NCBI RefSeq assembly: GCF_041260155.1
Contig: NC_091942.1
Coordinates: 10,805,001-10,869,000, forward strand
From: Ptychodera flava
Taxonomy: Eukaryota; Hemichordata; Enteropneusta; Ptychoderidae
DNA: 64,000 bases
Direction: 5' to 3'
The position numbers and the translations under genes are program-made. Position 1 is the first letter of the stretch; each line of letters opens with the position of its first letter. This document shows positions 47,060 through 59,327 of this stretch, piece by piece. The notes below the pieces were generated by a model. That model did no database searches. It was given only the letters and a program-made list of their open reading frames with translations, and was not told the origin of the DNA.

Positions 47060-47288
47060 TTACACTCGCGTTCCACACACTTCTTCATAGGACGGAGGCG
47101 GCTCATTATTGGCACTTGGCAACGTCTGTTCGTTGTCGCTTGCCTCGTCGGCATCGGCTTCGGCCTCGATGTCGTCCGAAAAATCCAAGTCCGTCTCCGT
47201 GAGCTGATCTAGCGGCGAGTGAACGTTGATTCTGACGGAGCGACCCGAATCCAGCGACCTCCTACCCCGTCGACCACTGCCGCTGAAC
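47060..47288 (-). CDS. terminal exon of an unrecognised protein with PPxY and TRV end
   Basis: On the minus strand the acceptor TTTGGTCTCCAG lies just before 47288; the exon starts in phase 2 and runs to a TAA at 47060-47062. It encodes about 76 residues: a basic start (GSGRRGRRSLDSGRSVRI), an acidic middle (DFSDDIEAEADADEASDNE), and NEPPPSYEEVCGTRV. PPSY is a PPxY ligand for WW domains such as NEDD4-type ubiquitin ligases. The final T-R-V fits a class I PDZ ligand. The tail looks cytosolic, as in TMEM51-like proteins that carry PSYEEV, but that family is only a guess. The 5' exons should lie to the right and were not located with confidence. Strongly GC-biased third positions support coding. 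Confidence 0.65.
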
Positions 47289-47570
47289 CTGGAGACCAAA
47301 TAAGAAACTGTCGATAAGACAACATCGAATATAGACCGTGTGGAATACAACAGACGAACACACAACAGCGAAAAGTTTGCCCATCGAGGTACACGCGATA
47401 CAACTTTTAGGCACTGGTTTACCAATAAAGCTCAGTCAACAACAGGAGACGCACGCACAAACAATAAAATAAACAAATCAGGAAATAGAAGACAAATGAA
47501 GAAACTGCCGAACGAACGAACAAACATACCTGCCTTACCTACTTACCTACCTACCTACTTATAATTAAGT

Positions 47571-47680
47571 ACATACATACAACATACACACGTACATACA
47601 TACATACATACATACATACATACATACATACATACATACATACATACATACATACATACATACATACATACATACATACG
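47571..47680. repeat. (CATA)n microsatellite
   Basis: About 110 bp of CATA, preceded by CTAC repeats and followed by ACGT-rich variants. Confidence 0.95.
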
Positions 47681-49051
47681 TAAGTACGTACGTAGGTACG
47701 TACAAACAAAAAGATGGATAAGAATGGTCCCTCATGAAGGACCATGATTACAGTGAGTCTATAGATATGTTATGACATAGACCATAGAAAATTGAACTAT
47801 GGTTTGAACTTTAACAGAACGTATCACCAATTTTAAAAACATGATATGAATGATGAATGTGTTTACAGTAATATCTGTATAAATGATGCATATAGAGCAA
47901 GAAACGCCAGACTTTCAAATTATAGGTTAATTTGTAGGGCCAATGATAAAGTTTATGAGTCTGTAACTTTCACACCCACAGTAATCAAATGAATTTCATA
48001 AAGTCATATCACGAATATGTTGATTGTTGTTGTGAATACAAAATCCAGTTTGTTGGGGAAGCTATTCGAAAGTAAGACTGAAAACCGTCCCTCTGTAAAC
48101 TTTCAGATAGTAGTATTACTCTTTCCGTAAAAACTACGATCGCCAGAACACCGGTGTGACTTCCCTGAAGACAGAGTTTCTCTGGTGGTTAGTTAATCAC
48201 GGTTTAGCCGTATAGGTGCCAGCATTTTGTGTTACATCAACATGTCTTCGAATGATTTACCTAAATACAAATATAATTCTTGATGATACTTGGAGTCCCC
48301 TCGGTGATAGTGTCACAAGAAAAGTCTTAAAGTGATATTTAAGTATTTTTAGAGTGAAATCAAATGTCTTAATTACAGTCAGATAAACAACGATCAGTAT
48401 AGTTTATGACCAAATGTAATCATAACTTTTGCAAGCCTCTGCATGTTGGACAAATACGCATTTAATAATCATACGCAAACTTTCCGTGCGTTGTGAAGTT
48501 GTAAATCTGTCCTCTGACCGAAGACAGCAAAGAATAAAATACTGCTAAAAATAAAAAAAATCAATATCTGATCAAGACAACACACAAACGAGGACATTTT
48601 GACTCATGAAATTCCAAGTTCCCGCTTACGCGTGGTATCGTCTGAACATGAAGTCTTCCAACTCCACATACGTGATGTATTGACGTTTAGACGTCTTCAA
48701 ATGACCGATGAAATAAATTGAAAGCGACTTGAGCTTTATGGAGTATGAATCATGCCGGAAATGTCAAAACTTAAGAGTTGTGATTGTTTTCAATCGACCA
48801 TTTCTCTCATCAGGATGAAATCCGATCGCTTCCAATTTACAGCATTTCGCGGTACAATTACACCCTCATTTGCTATCACGTGTGATCGTTTGACGAGAAA
48901 CGTACACGGGACTCTCCATGCATGCTCCTTTGCAATGAAACGCTTCTTGTCATATGCGATGGATGTCACACGTTGGATGAAATCAACATCGGTTTGAAAC
49001 GGAATACGAGCAGCAAGACTCGCCTTCTTACGTGTCGGGTCAGCTCTCCCG
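47681..49051. other. no gene recognised
   Basis: Probably intronic to the gene ending at 47,060 if its first exons lie to the right. No exon supported. Confidence 0.3.
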
Positions 49052-49256
49052 TAAGTCACCATGCAATGTACGATAGGGGGTGGAAATCGACACCAATTAT
49101 AAATTATATGGATCTTGAGGTTATAGCATGGCGGTTGATTTGTTAACGCCATGACGGAATGCACGTCTATCTCATCGTCATCGGCATTGCCATCCATCGG
49201 CTTGACATCCTCGTTCGCGCACAGCTTGACACTTGTACGTCTTGCGGTGGCGGCCG
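49052..49256 (-). CDS. possible coding exon, acidic tail-like
   Basis: One minus-strand frame reads VTAATARRTSVKLCANEDVK, then DGNADDDEIDVHSVMAL and TNQPPCYNL, with G/C-rich third positions unlike the flanks. An acceptor-like TCGAG lies at its 5' edge and a donor-like GTAAGA at about 49,046-49,051. It resembles the 47,060 exon in being basic, then acidic, then PP.Y-containing. It could be an upstream exon or a paralogous tail. Borders are weak. Confidence 0.3.
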
Positions 49257-49504
49257 TGACCTCGACCAGAGGCGTTGACGTGATACATGTTTATGGAGCA
49301 ACACACGCAGATCTCCCGTGAAGTTCAAAATCAAACAAGCCGATCCCAGCATCAAATTGTGTATTGCAGTCACAGAACCAAATATAATCTGGCGGCTATT
49401 TGAAAATAATACACGAATGAACCGAAGACACTAAAAATAATAGAACCTGTAGTATTATAAATATAGCTGTGTTGTTTCTGATTGTAGCCTTTTCTTATAT
49501 GTCT

Positions 49505-49686
49505 ATTGGAACTAATTTGGGAGAATTGAATCTTTATATTTTTAGGTGGCTTATAGCTGAATGTTGCAATATTACAAATTACTCATAAAAACAAGTGTAT
49601 AACTTAAAAAGTAAAGCAGATGAGCTTACATTTGCAGATTAAACCCACATTACTTCACTACCCTATTATCCCAAATTAGTTCCAAT
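49505..49686. mobile_element. 182-bp MITE with perfect 18-bp inverted ends
   Basis: ATTGGAACTAATTTGGGA at 49505-49522 is exactly inverted at 49669-49686. Interior AT-rich. No target duplication obvious. Confidence 0.75.
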
Positions 49687-52600
49687 CGTGATATTAATTC
49701 ATGAAGTGCTCAAGTATTTGAATTCATTGAAACTATAAGTAACCAAACTCAGTTCCTTTGATGGCAACAACCTTGAATTTATAGTGACAATAGCTGTGAC
49801 GTTTGATGATATTTTCGTGATTTTTTGTTCGTGGAAACAAACTCATGTCCGTGTTCTTCTCCTTGAAAAATATTGAAGTACAACGTATCAGCCTTGTGAA
49901 CGCAACACACACCGTGTGATGTTATTGTTAACAAATGCATTCAAATCAGGATTAAAATTCAGATGTCAAAAATGACATTGGGCATTATATTCACACAGGC
50001 TGATGACGTTAGCAAAACACTAGCTTTTTCGGAATACATTTTGAAGTAGACCAAACGTGACACTCCAGAAACAGTGGGGGAAACGATGGAAAATACATGA
50101 AAAGTTACAGCTAAGACTGTATGATAGTAGTAATCCCAGTTTAAAGAAAGCCTCAACACTGTCTCGTCAGGAACGATTGAAAAAGAGCCTCGGATAGGTT
50201 TACTGCCTCAATTACTTGTTTCTTTGTTTCCACAACCAGTAAGCCAGCCTGAAAAAACCCACAAAACTCTACAACAGATATCTACACATTTTTACAAAAT
50301 TTGTGGCAGCTATCTATGATGGCGCTGTTGTCCCATATTCACGCTTATTTACATAGGGTATGACGTCATCCGAAAATGACCACTTCATAACATGCTCTGC
50401 TTTTGAAGCATTGTGACTATCCTATATGTAAACTAGTCATGTTTAAATGAAAGTAACTCGACGAATAATGTTTATATTTCTCTATTTTTATTTCTCCCAT
50501 GTGATTTGTTGTGATGGATAGCGCGTTCTGAGAATGACACGACAGGGTACTATCACTTCACCTGTAGTTTTCATTCTATCATGAGCAGCCCCTCGGTGGT
50601 ATTTTTGAAATTAGCTTTGGGACGCTGATTTCCTCGACTCGATTAAGATACCGTCTAATAGCCTCGGGGATCAGGTGAAAGTATCAGCCTGGTCACAGAA
50701 AAGTTGTAGTTTTTATTACTTTGATGTGAGTCTCATATGAAACAACGTGCACGATGGAATATGTAGTTTCGAGCGATAGCATGTCCATGCAAATATACGG
50801 TTTTGAGGTGCTGCGGCGCAACACTCATCCCTGGGTCTCCGACATTTAAAGGAGCAGTAGATTGAACTTTTTATAATATTTTTATCACTCTTTCATCTGG
50901 AAAACAATGGCATTTAAATAATGTAATCTACATTAATTGATGATCATGTGGGCCTTGGTTTGTAAAACAACTGTGACAAATTGGTCTGGTCTTAAGTTGC
51001 CATAAATGGGTAACGGCTGTAATTTTTCAAAGTGTTTCCATTATATTTTTAAACGAATAATTCTATTATTCTTTTTCATAAAGTATGTTGAAATACAAAT
51101 ACATACACAGTATTAGATTTACCACCACAACGTATGGTATACGCATTGTTATTGACAAATAAATTCTTGTCTGAAATAAAATTCAGCGCCAGCGGGATGT
51201 CACACGCGTAAAGCCCGTGTTGAACAGTTGGAACTGACTATTTCGACATAGCTTTAGGAGAAAATGTGTTTTTACTGACGGAACAACACTATTGGAAAAA
51301 CCGATCATTAGTCACAGCTAACGGCGCCTTCACACACAGAGGAGACAAGCTAATTTCTGACGATCTACTTGCAACTGCTGACACTCTACCAGCGACAAAT
51401 AGTCGGGGCAGAGTGAGCGACAACGAGCCGGGTGTCAAGAACACTTGCGCAGGGCATGATTAGAGCACATAATATATTGTTTAAAAACTGGGCCGTGATA
51501 ACCCGGTCAGAGCAAATCAATCGTGGAGGAGCGGCGCTCCACAATATAGTCAGTGATGTATGGGTGCGTACGAAAATAGAATAATTCATGACACACGCCG
51601 TAAATTACACGGGAATTTCAAAACCTGCCGGAACGAATTAAATCTCGCAAAAACACCAGTCCTTCAAGTTGCAGCGAGCTTTTTTATACTCGACGGTAGG
51701 TTGGCAATATTTGAAAGGGAAAAGCGGAGCAAAAGATACTTTTTAAATTGTAAAATCTGGTGTTGTTCCGTTTTCTTTGAGACTTAGCTGTCACTTTGCT
51801 GCAAGGATTATGAACCAACATAAACCTTACATTTTGTACATCGTGGCGATTTCAGCACTACATTAGCTTTGATTTTATAGAATATTGGCAAGAGTGGACA
51901 TCAGTCGACTCATGCAGCATTTCACAGTAATTAACAGTAAGCTAGGGCATTAAGGTCAGGGTTACACTACATTGCTAGAGGTCCCAGCATAAACCGCATT
52001 TAATTCATATTCCAAAGTTCGTGTCCACTAAACGTCACTAATGCCGAAATCCGGGTGTTCAAGTGGAGTTGCGGTACATTACGAGTTAGATAACCAAGGG
52101 TTTAGGTTTGCTGAGTTAATAGCAAAATCTTGTATTTTTGCTTCTTTCTTTTACTTCTTACAGCTCAAAACACTTCCACTCAACACAGGCTATCACTTAG
52201 CGCGTCAAGAAAAGCTTGTACGGACGCTGAAAATCCGTTTTAAGACGCGCATATTAGCCTAAAGTAGTGATTTGTAAATCGTGTGTTCTCAGTTTTGAGT
52301 GTTGAGGAATTTCTCAGGTACAAATATTGATTCTGCTCTCCGAAATTGTTGTGCAAAGAGAGTAAAAAATACCAACGCATTTCGACAGCTTTCGCACACC
52401 ACATTCAGAAATTTGAAAACACTGATACGAGTTCAGTCATTAGCGCATTATTCTTTAATTTTGCGCAGCCTGTGCGTGAGCTGGCCATGACGCATGGACA
52501 GTCGAGGTGATTTTTGTTGTTCAAAGCGACGGCGAAATAGTAAAAGCTTTGAACAGAAATGGACCAGTCGAACAAAAGGGTGGACGACACGACTCAATTA

Positions 52601-53280
52601 ACCCCAGTAAAGCGTTGAAAGTAGACGAATATTGCTACTTCAAAGAGAACCTTAAGTGTTCCTGAATGGAGCATACTCCGATGACGACCTTCAATTTCTT
52701 CGGGTTTTTTTCATAAATGACTCGTGATCAAAGTAGAATCGTGAAAACACAAACGCAGACAAGGGACGCGAGAGGGACTACACGTGATTTCTAATACTTA
52801 AAACACATCATCCCGGCTTGACCATTTGCGCCACTGATGAAGCTACACGGAGACACGCGACTTAAGTCGATGACCGCTACACAACCAATATGACGTAAGT
52901 GAAATTAAAGACAAGCATCACGAGGCGCTCCTTGAGCTTAACATCTTATCCACATTGCAATCGATATGATTAATCCACAAGTCGCCGGCACTCACCCTCT
53001 CTGAATATAATTGATATCGCCAATCTCTCCTTTTGATAAATGGTCACGCTGTTGTAATTACAACCGAACCGTTTTGACTTGATAGACTTTCTAATGCTAA
53101 TGCGGATGAGCTGCGTGATACAACCGCAGAGTCGTTGACTCAGGTCATTCTATCCTCTGGATGAATTATCATGCGGGATTTCGCATCCATCATTTCATCA
53201 GAATACATCACGCAGAATCATGTGATAAATAAATGCACTGTTACAAAGAAACATCATGCCACGCACGTGTGAGTGTGTGT
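49687..53280. other. no gene recognised
   Basis: Frames of 60-75 codons at 51,266, 51,560, 52,041 and 52,299 (plus) carry no signal. Contains an ATGACGTCATC site near 50,361. Confidence 0.35.
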
Positions 53281-53715
53281 GTGTACGTATGTATGTATGT
53301 ATGTATGTATGTATGTATGTATGTATGTATGTATGTATGTATGTATGTATGTATGTATGTATGTATGCATGCATGCATGCATGCATGCATGTATGTATGG
53401 ATGTATGTATGTATGTATGTATGTATGTATGTATGTATGTATGTATGTATGTATGTATGTATGTATGTATGTATGTATGTAGGAATGTATGTATGTATGT
53501 ATGTATGTATGTATGTATGTATGTATGTATGTATGTATGTATGTATGTATGTATGTATGTATGTATGTATGTATGTATGTATGTATGTATGTAGGAATGT
53601 ATGTATGTATGTATGTATGTATGTAGGAATGTATGTATGTATGTATGTATGTATGTATGTATGTATGTATGTATGTATGTATGTGTAGGAATGTATGTAT
53701 GTATGTATGTATGCA
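53281..53715. repeat. (GTAT)n microsatellite, about 435 bp
   Basis: Near-perfect GTAT array with ATGC blocks (53,366-53,390) and interspersed GTAGGAATGTAT variants. The overlapping long frames on both strands are repeat artefacts. It ends about 190 bp from the stop of the minus-strand 185-aa gene. Confidence 0.97.
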
Positions 53716-53908
53716 TATGCATGCATGCAGGTAGGTAAATTGTACGCGTGTGTACTTCTTTCCCATCGACTACTGCAATATCTTTGGCGTTATCCATGAC
53801 CCCTTTCCCGTAATGTGCCATCAATGTCCCCTTCTCACTCTAGCACATAGTTAACATTTAATTGTCGTAAGATGAAATGCACCGATAAGCCATTGAATAA
53901 ACTCATAA

Positions 53909-54466
53909 TTACCTCGTGTCCTGCGATGACTCCGACGTGGTGGTCCTTAGTTCTAGATCTGACAAATCACTGCGGGGAATGCTGTCAAAACGAGTCCGGT
54001 AATTGTAATAATGATGTCTGTATGGATTTTGATAGTAAGCCTGCCGGGGAAAATGATGATGATGCTGATGATAGTAAGGGTAGCGCGGCCTGTTTGAAAC
54101 CTGCTTGTCCGAACTCACGTAGCAGCAGACGCCCGTGCCCAGAACAAAGAGAATAGCGCCCACCACCAGCATGATAGGGCCCACGCTGTCCATGGGTTCT
54201 ATTTCCACGTACAGAGCGACGAACATGGTCCCGAGTATAAGGCACGAAACACCCGCGAAAAGTAGAAGAAGCGCAAGGCAGATTTCCGCCCGCCGCACCC
54301 TGGTGTACGTGTGGACTGGTGCTCCTCCGTTCGCCAGCGCCAGGGTCGTCGATGATGAGGCGTGGTGCCGGTGATGATGCGGAACCCCGTGGCCATGGAA
54401 ACCGCATCTCGAGTGGGAATGTCTCCTTGTTCCAAAGGCGCCTTTGCCTCGTTCTCCTCCTCCCAT
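53909..54466 (-). CDS. two-helix membrane protein, His-rich, 185 aa
   Basis: Complete frame. An in-frame TAA lies six codons before the ATG, and the start context (GAAATGG) is strong. Residues 1-58 are Gly/His/Arg-rich (HHRHH at 31-35). Helix 1 is about 62-87 (CLALLLLFAGVSCLILGTMF), the loop EIEPMDSV, and helix 2 about 96-117 (GPIMLVVGAILFVLGTGVCC). Positive charges (RVRR) before helix 1 predict a cytosolic N-terminus, so both ends are likely cytosolic. The tail is Tyr/His-rich (YYHQHHHHFP, YRHHYYNYR) and ends in a Ser/Thr cluster. The stretch is much GC-richer than its surroundings. ATTAAA lies about 47 bases past the stop on the minus strand. No family recognised, though GPIMLVVG...G at helix 2 recalls several TMEM families. 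It shares topology with the ORFs at 18.0 and 29.4 kb. Confidence 0.75.
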   Translation of the reverse strand: MGGGERGKGAFGTRRHSHSRCGFHGHGVPHHHRHHASSSTTLALANGGAPVHTYTRVRRAEICLALLLLFAGVSCLILGTMFVALYVEIEPMDSVGPIMLVVGAILFVLGTGVCCYVSSDKQVSNRPRYPYYHQHHHHFPRQAYYQNPYRHHYYNYRTRFDSIPRSDLSDLELRTTTSESSQDTR

Positions 54467-57135
54467 TTCTCCTATCCACTTTTAAATGACCCCCTAGAAT
54501 TACTCCTCAGAGGAAACCCATGCACATTAGCACATTTGCTGCTGTACTTGTTCCGTTCTGTACTTCGGTGTTAGCAGAGTAAAATTCCTCGGAAAGTCTG
54601 ACGAGCGTTGCCCTCGTCCGCTGCATCTGTCGACAACTGCCCAAGCAATCTGTCACTTCTTTTGTCGTCACAAGGCACTTTAAAAATCCCAGCTCTGTGT
54701 CAGTTTAAGCAAGGCCTTACACGTTCTGCAAAGGAAACAAGAATGGGGTCAATCCGGGTCACCTCGGCTGATAGCATCGAAGGCAATGACGTCACGCTGT
54801 AAAATTTGCAGCGCCAAGCCCCTTCAAGTAAAACCTCGACTTCCCCTAGTCTAATAGTGGCCATAAACCAGGACTACGCCCCATATAATCGCGTACAATC
54901 TTATGAACGTCCGAGATTTGCATCTCTTTAAATAGAATACTAAATACTCAATACGACGGTGCGAACGGCTTTGGACCCTGTTCATGCTAAAAGGTCATGG
55001 TAGCGTTTAGTAGCTCGTTGCAACCAAATAATTTGTCAGAAGTCAGAGCGAAATATCTATTGAAGCGTGGCGACAGACGGGGTGTCTGGATGACATATTA
55101 AAACGAATCTGAAGGTTGCAGTAATCCAAGTGTATGAGTTGCCCTCTTTCATGAATAAATGAGGAGTTTGATAGATGCGATAGCCAGCCATAAACTGTCA
55201 GCGCAACTCAACATTGTAATAATTTTTATAGGCACGTACATACAATTTGGAGGAGCGACGCAGCCTACATCGCTGAGAATCACATTTTCATTCGGTATTA
55301 AAGCCACAAATATCGAACATTCAGTAGTCAGTCTTTGCATATGAGAGAAATGCGTAAAACTCAAATTCGTGTCTGTGCACAATCCACGCCAACTGATGCG
55401 ATACCCTACGAAACATAAACATAAAAAGAACTAGGACAAAAATTACGCTGAGCCTACCTTACTGAAACAACACCATGAGAGCACGAATTGAGACGACCCG
55501 TCTCTAAAACAAGCAAGATCATGCATTAGCATGCACCGGTCTTCCTTAAGTCTCTTGTTATGAGACAGACTCAGTCAGGAGAATGCAAACTCACCAATCA
55601 TGCGAACATCTCATAATGCAAACAGACCGGGCCTATTCATTGCACACGTAGCAGTTCCCAGCAAGAGGCAGCACATTTACACGTCTCTCGGTTTCAATTT
55701 AACTTGAAGTCCCCGTTGCCTTTTCATCGACAGCTACCGCTATTCACGGGCACGACTGACGTCGTGTTTTTTTTCCCTTAAAGCCCCCGTCAACATAAAA
55801 TATTCTTTTCAATTACCGAAAGTGAAGTTGTTCGGGACTGTTAATCGCTTCGTATTTATTTCGCCTTCTTAAGGAGACGCCGGTTGACTCATCAATATCT
55901 TGGATCTTTTGAGGAAGTGTAGGCCTCCAGCTCGTTTTCGGGAGGCGAGAGGGAGAAATGAGTTCAGGCTAAGCCAAACGCAGGTATTATTTTCGATCGT
56001 TCATTGGAATGCGTAAAATGTTCTATAATTGATAATCAATCGATAGATTGATTGATTGATAACATATCAAGCGATCGACCGAGAATGAATGCACTAGTTT
56101 TTACTTCAATTGCTCGATGCAGATGTATTGATCCGCATATCAATTTCGTGACTGATTGCTCGATTAAATTATAATGTGAATTTGTAGTCAGGCTGTGCCT
56201 TTGTTTGGCCAGGAGAGTTGCAAAGTTGTCCGTTGGTTAACACGATTTTCCCGTTCATACAATAAAAGCATTCTAATGGCTGTTCACCAGAAACTAAATC
56301 CTTGCTTTGCTAACATACTGTCATGGGTAAGTAAAAATTCGATAGCGGGTGTTTATTTGAAGCTCTTCAATCTTTTACGTAAATATCTTAAAATGATCTC
56401 GAAGACGTATAATAAAACAAAGGAAATCAAAAAATTCAAGAAAAATGGCCCAACTGACCAGGTTCCGATGTGACCGAGGGGGCGTTTCCGGTCAAGCCTA
56501 CAGGGCAAATCTGTTCTCAAAGCTGGAAAATGTATCTTCCGGCAAGAGACGACAGAGCAAGAGAAATGTTTACGTTAAACATTTCAGTCATAATAGGAGC
56601 AATAGATTCTCGTGATATAGAGATGCCTTTTTGTTCAGTGCAGTATCGTGTTTGGGGGTGCGAGCTTCTCAGTTACAAATTTACCCCAACATTTCCGGAT
56701 GTTTTCGGGAACCAATCCTTCTTCACAAAAAATATGAACTGATTTTTCTATTATTCGGTCTGCACGGCTTGGTTAGGTCGGCGTAGCATCAGGGTCCCTG
56801 ACCGAATAAATTTAAACATCCTTTTCTTCAAAGTTGTAATTTTGCGCAGTTCATTTGATATAGGTCAGTCTTAGCCTGGGCTGGGTAATAATTTCGTGTC
56901 TTGGCTAAACGGACATCCTGTATACATACATGCCTCACGTATTCTTACTTATTTTAGAAGAAGACTATATTCAGGAGGTCACTGACACTGACGGTAGTTA
57001 GTACTGCAGCTGGGTAGTCTTGATAAGCGCATCGTCACAAGCAAGAAAAAACAGGGAGAACGCGGCATATTTGTTCGTGTGAGTCTCGCTGAACAAAAGT
57101 GTACTTGGTGCATTGCATTTGCCATAACGCTTGGT
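54467..57135. other. 5' flank of the 185-aa gene, then no gene recognised
   Basis: No exon supported. A TATAT-type sequence on the minus strand near 54,880 could be a core promoter, without further evidence. GATTGATTGATT at 56,045-56,060 is a minor simple repeat. Confidence 0.35.
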
Positions 57136-57257
57136 TCAAAGCAGAGAGACAGAGAGACAGAGACAGAGAGAGACAGAGACAGAGAGAGACAGAGAAAGAG
57201 AGGGACAGAGACACAGGCAGACAGACAGACGACTGACAGACAGACAGAGACCGAGAC

Positions 57258-57332
<75 letters not shown>
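57136..57332. repeat. GA/GACA-rich and (GATA)n microsatellite
   Basis: Irregular GAGACAGA (57,143-57,255) leads into a clean GATA tract (57,257-57,332). Confidence 0.95.
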
Positions 57333-57335
<3 letters not shown>

Positions 57336-58039
57336 AGACAGAAACAGAGAGACAGATAGAGTGAGACTGGGAGAGCGGCAACAGCAGGGAATGGTATAAG
57401 GATAATATGGGATAAATATGGAATCAACAGTTCATTCCTTGCTGTTCGGTAAACTTATTGAAATGACTTGCTTCATACCGGTGTCTTTCAGTAAATTTTT
57501 AAGAGAAAGGAATTATGTATAATTTTAAGTATGTATACGCTTCTTTATTCATACCTTAAATATCTGTATTACTTCAGTGTCTTGTAAGCACTATAGGGAC
57601 TTGCTGTGGCAATTTATAAGTCCACACATGACACTTTGATAAATATATATAACATAGCCTTACAAGTTTTACATATTGAATAAAGCAACGACCGCAATAT
57701 GAGTTATCAAATAAATAACAAATAAAGTGGGTGATCCTTTAGAACGGACCTTGATCCACAGTTAGAACGACAAACGCAGTGTCATCTTATCTTCAAAACT
57801 ACGCAATTATATCCATTAAATTCAAGGTAAGTGATATGTATCATCAATAAAGTTTTAATATGGGATCGTTGTCTTCTCAAGACGTTGCAAAATTCTCATG
57901 AAATCCATCCGTGGCGTTTCCTTCTGCGGTCCTGAAATGTGAGATCACATTTCTCAATAAACACCACGTAATGTATTTTCTTCAACATGTCTGAAGACCT
58001 CATAAACCATTAAATAGTCAAATGTGATTAAATTAAAAC
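57333..58039. other. no gene recognised
   Basis: AT-rich, no supported exon or repeat. Confidence 0.3.
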
Positions 58040-58270
58040 ATGTTTTCCTTTGTTCCTATCGTTGTGTTAATTCTAGAAACATTTGTCGTAACCAAACGTG
58101 CATTCGATGTGTCAGAGTGCGATCAAAACATTTACCACAGTTCAGAATGTGTAAAACCTGACCGAACTTCATGGTATAACATGCAATGTCGCAGGCTAAC
58201 AATTTTTAGTGGATATACAGATGAGAAATGCCATTTGAAATGTAATTTTACTCATCAACAAAAACATTGA
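58040..58270 (+). CDS. doubtful small secreted Cys-containing peptide, 76 aa
   Basis: MFSFVPIVVLILETFVVTKR could be a signal peptide; the remaining ~56 residues contain five Cys (SEC, SEC, MQC, EKC, LKC). An odd Cys count, AT-rich codons, and no clear polyadenylation or splice signal argue against it. Possibly one exon of a longer gene. Not matched to any family. Confidence 0.2.
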   Translation: MFSFVPIVVLILETFVVTKRAFDVSECDQNIYHSSECVKPDRTSWYNMQCRRLTIFSGYTDEKCHLKCNFTHQQKH

Positions 58271-58989
58271 TACATGATTGTATTTGTTCACAACACGAGT
58301 TTCAGTTGAATTCATGTTCAACACTTTCAATACGATTTATAATTTGTCGCGTAGCTTTCTACTTCAGTTGCCCTATTTGTTATTTTCGCCTGGCACTACA
58401 CAACGCCGCTCTCTCGTTGTGATGGTTACCAGTTCGTTTTAAAGTTAACAAAGCCTCACCAGTCTGAAGAGAAGTCTGACTCAAATGTTTTCAATAGTGG
58501 ACACTACCAATTACGCTAAGGGTATGTCACTCATCTAACTAGTATAAATGCTGGATTCGTTCTGTCTTCGCTGTACTTTTATTCATACTGTCAAGTACAG
58601 ACGGCAATTTGACAAATCTACGATAGATTCAAGCCATAATGATTATCGCGAAGGATAGTAACTCTTTGAAAACTTTCCTCGGAACTACATAGACTGATCG
58701 AAACATCGACGAGGACACATCCCTGGCGTACTTGTATTTGATGTACGGCTATGTCTCTTATAACATTCACGCAGTCCCGAGACTGGAAATCTTGATAGTA
58801 GAATTGTATTTGTAAAGTGAAGTGCCGAGTTAGCAGTCTGAACGTCCAACGATTCCAACCCATTGCCATAAAAGTCATATCTTTACATATATACTACATC
58901 GAACTCATGCAGGCGACTACTTCTCCGAGTGTGTCAAAACGGAGTCGTGATCCGCTTTGCTAGAAAGTTTGTACCTAATCATGGTGTTT

Positions 58990-58994
<5 letters not shown>
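58271..58994. other. no gene recognised
   Basis: No exon, hairpin or repeat found. Confidence 0.3.

Positions 58995-59052
<58 letters not shown>
58995..59052. repeat. (CT)n microsatellite
   Basis: Perfect CT tract of about 58 bp. Confidence 0.95.
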
Positions 59053-59055
<3 letters not shown>

Positions 59056-59162
59056 GAGAATCTAGTAGGAACTTGTAGTTGTCACTACAGGCTGTTTTAA
59101 TGCGCCCAGCAATCATCAAGATGATTGCCTGGTGATTGTTATTGTCATTATTAGCGCCCTGC

Positions 59163-59165
<3 letters not shown>

Positions 59166-59253
<88 letters not shown>

Positions 59254-59327
59254 CATACATACATACATACATACATACATACATACATACATACATACAT
59301 ACATACATACATACATACATACATACA
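59166..59327. repeat. (AT)n then (CATA)n compound microsatellite
   Basis: About 83 bp of AT passes directly into about 79 bp of CATA, with a single sharp switch at about 59,248. Confidence 0.95.

Noticed and set aside
53198-53824. Long open frames of 112-208 codons on both strands
   Set aside because: They are translations of a GTAT microsatellite; period-4 repeats stay open in several frames.
53985-54479. Overlapping 164-codon minus-strand frame beside the 185-aa ORF
   Set aside because: Shadow frame: lacks the membrane helices and the clean start of the frame at 53,909-54,466.
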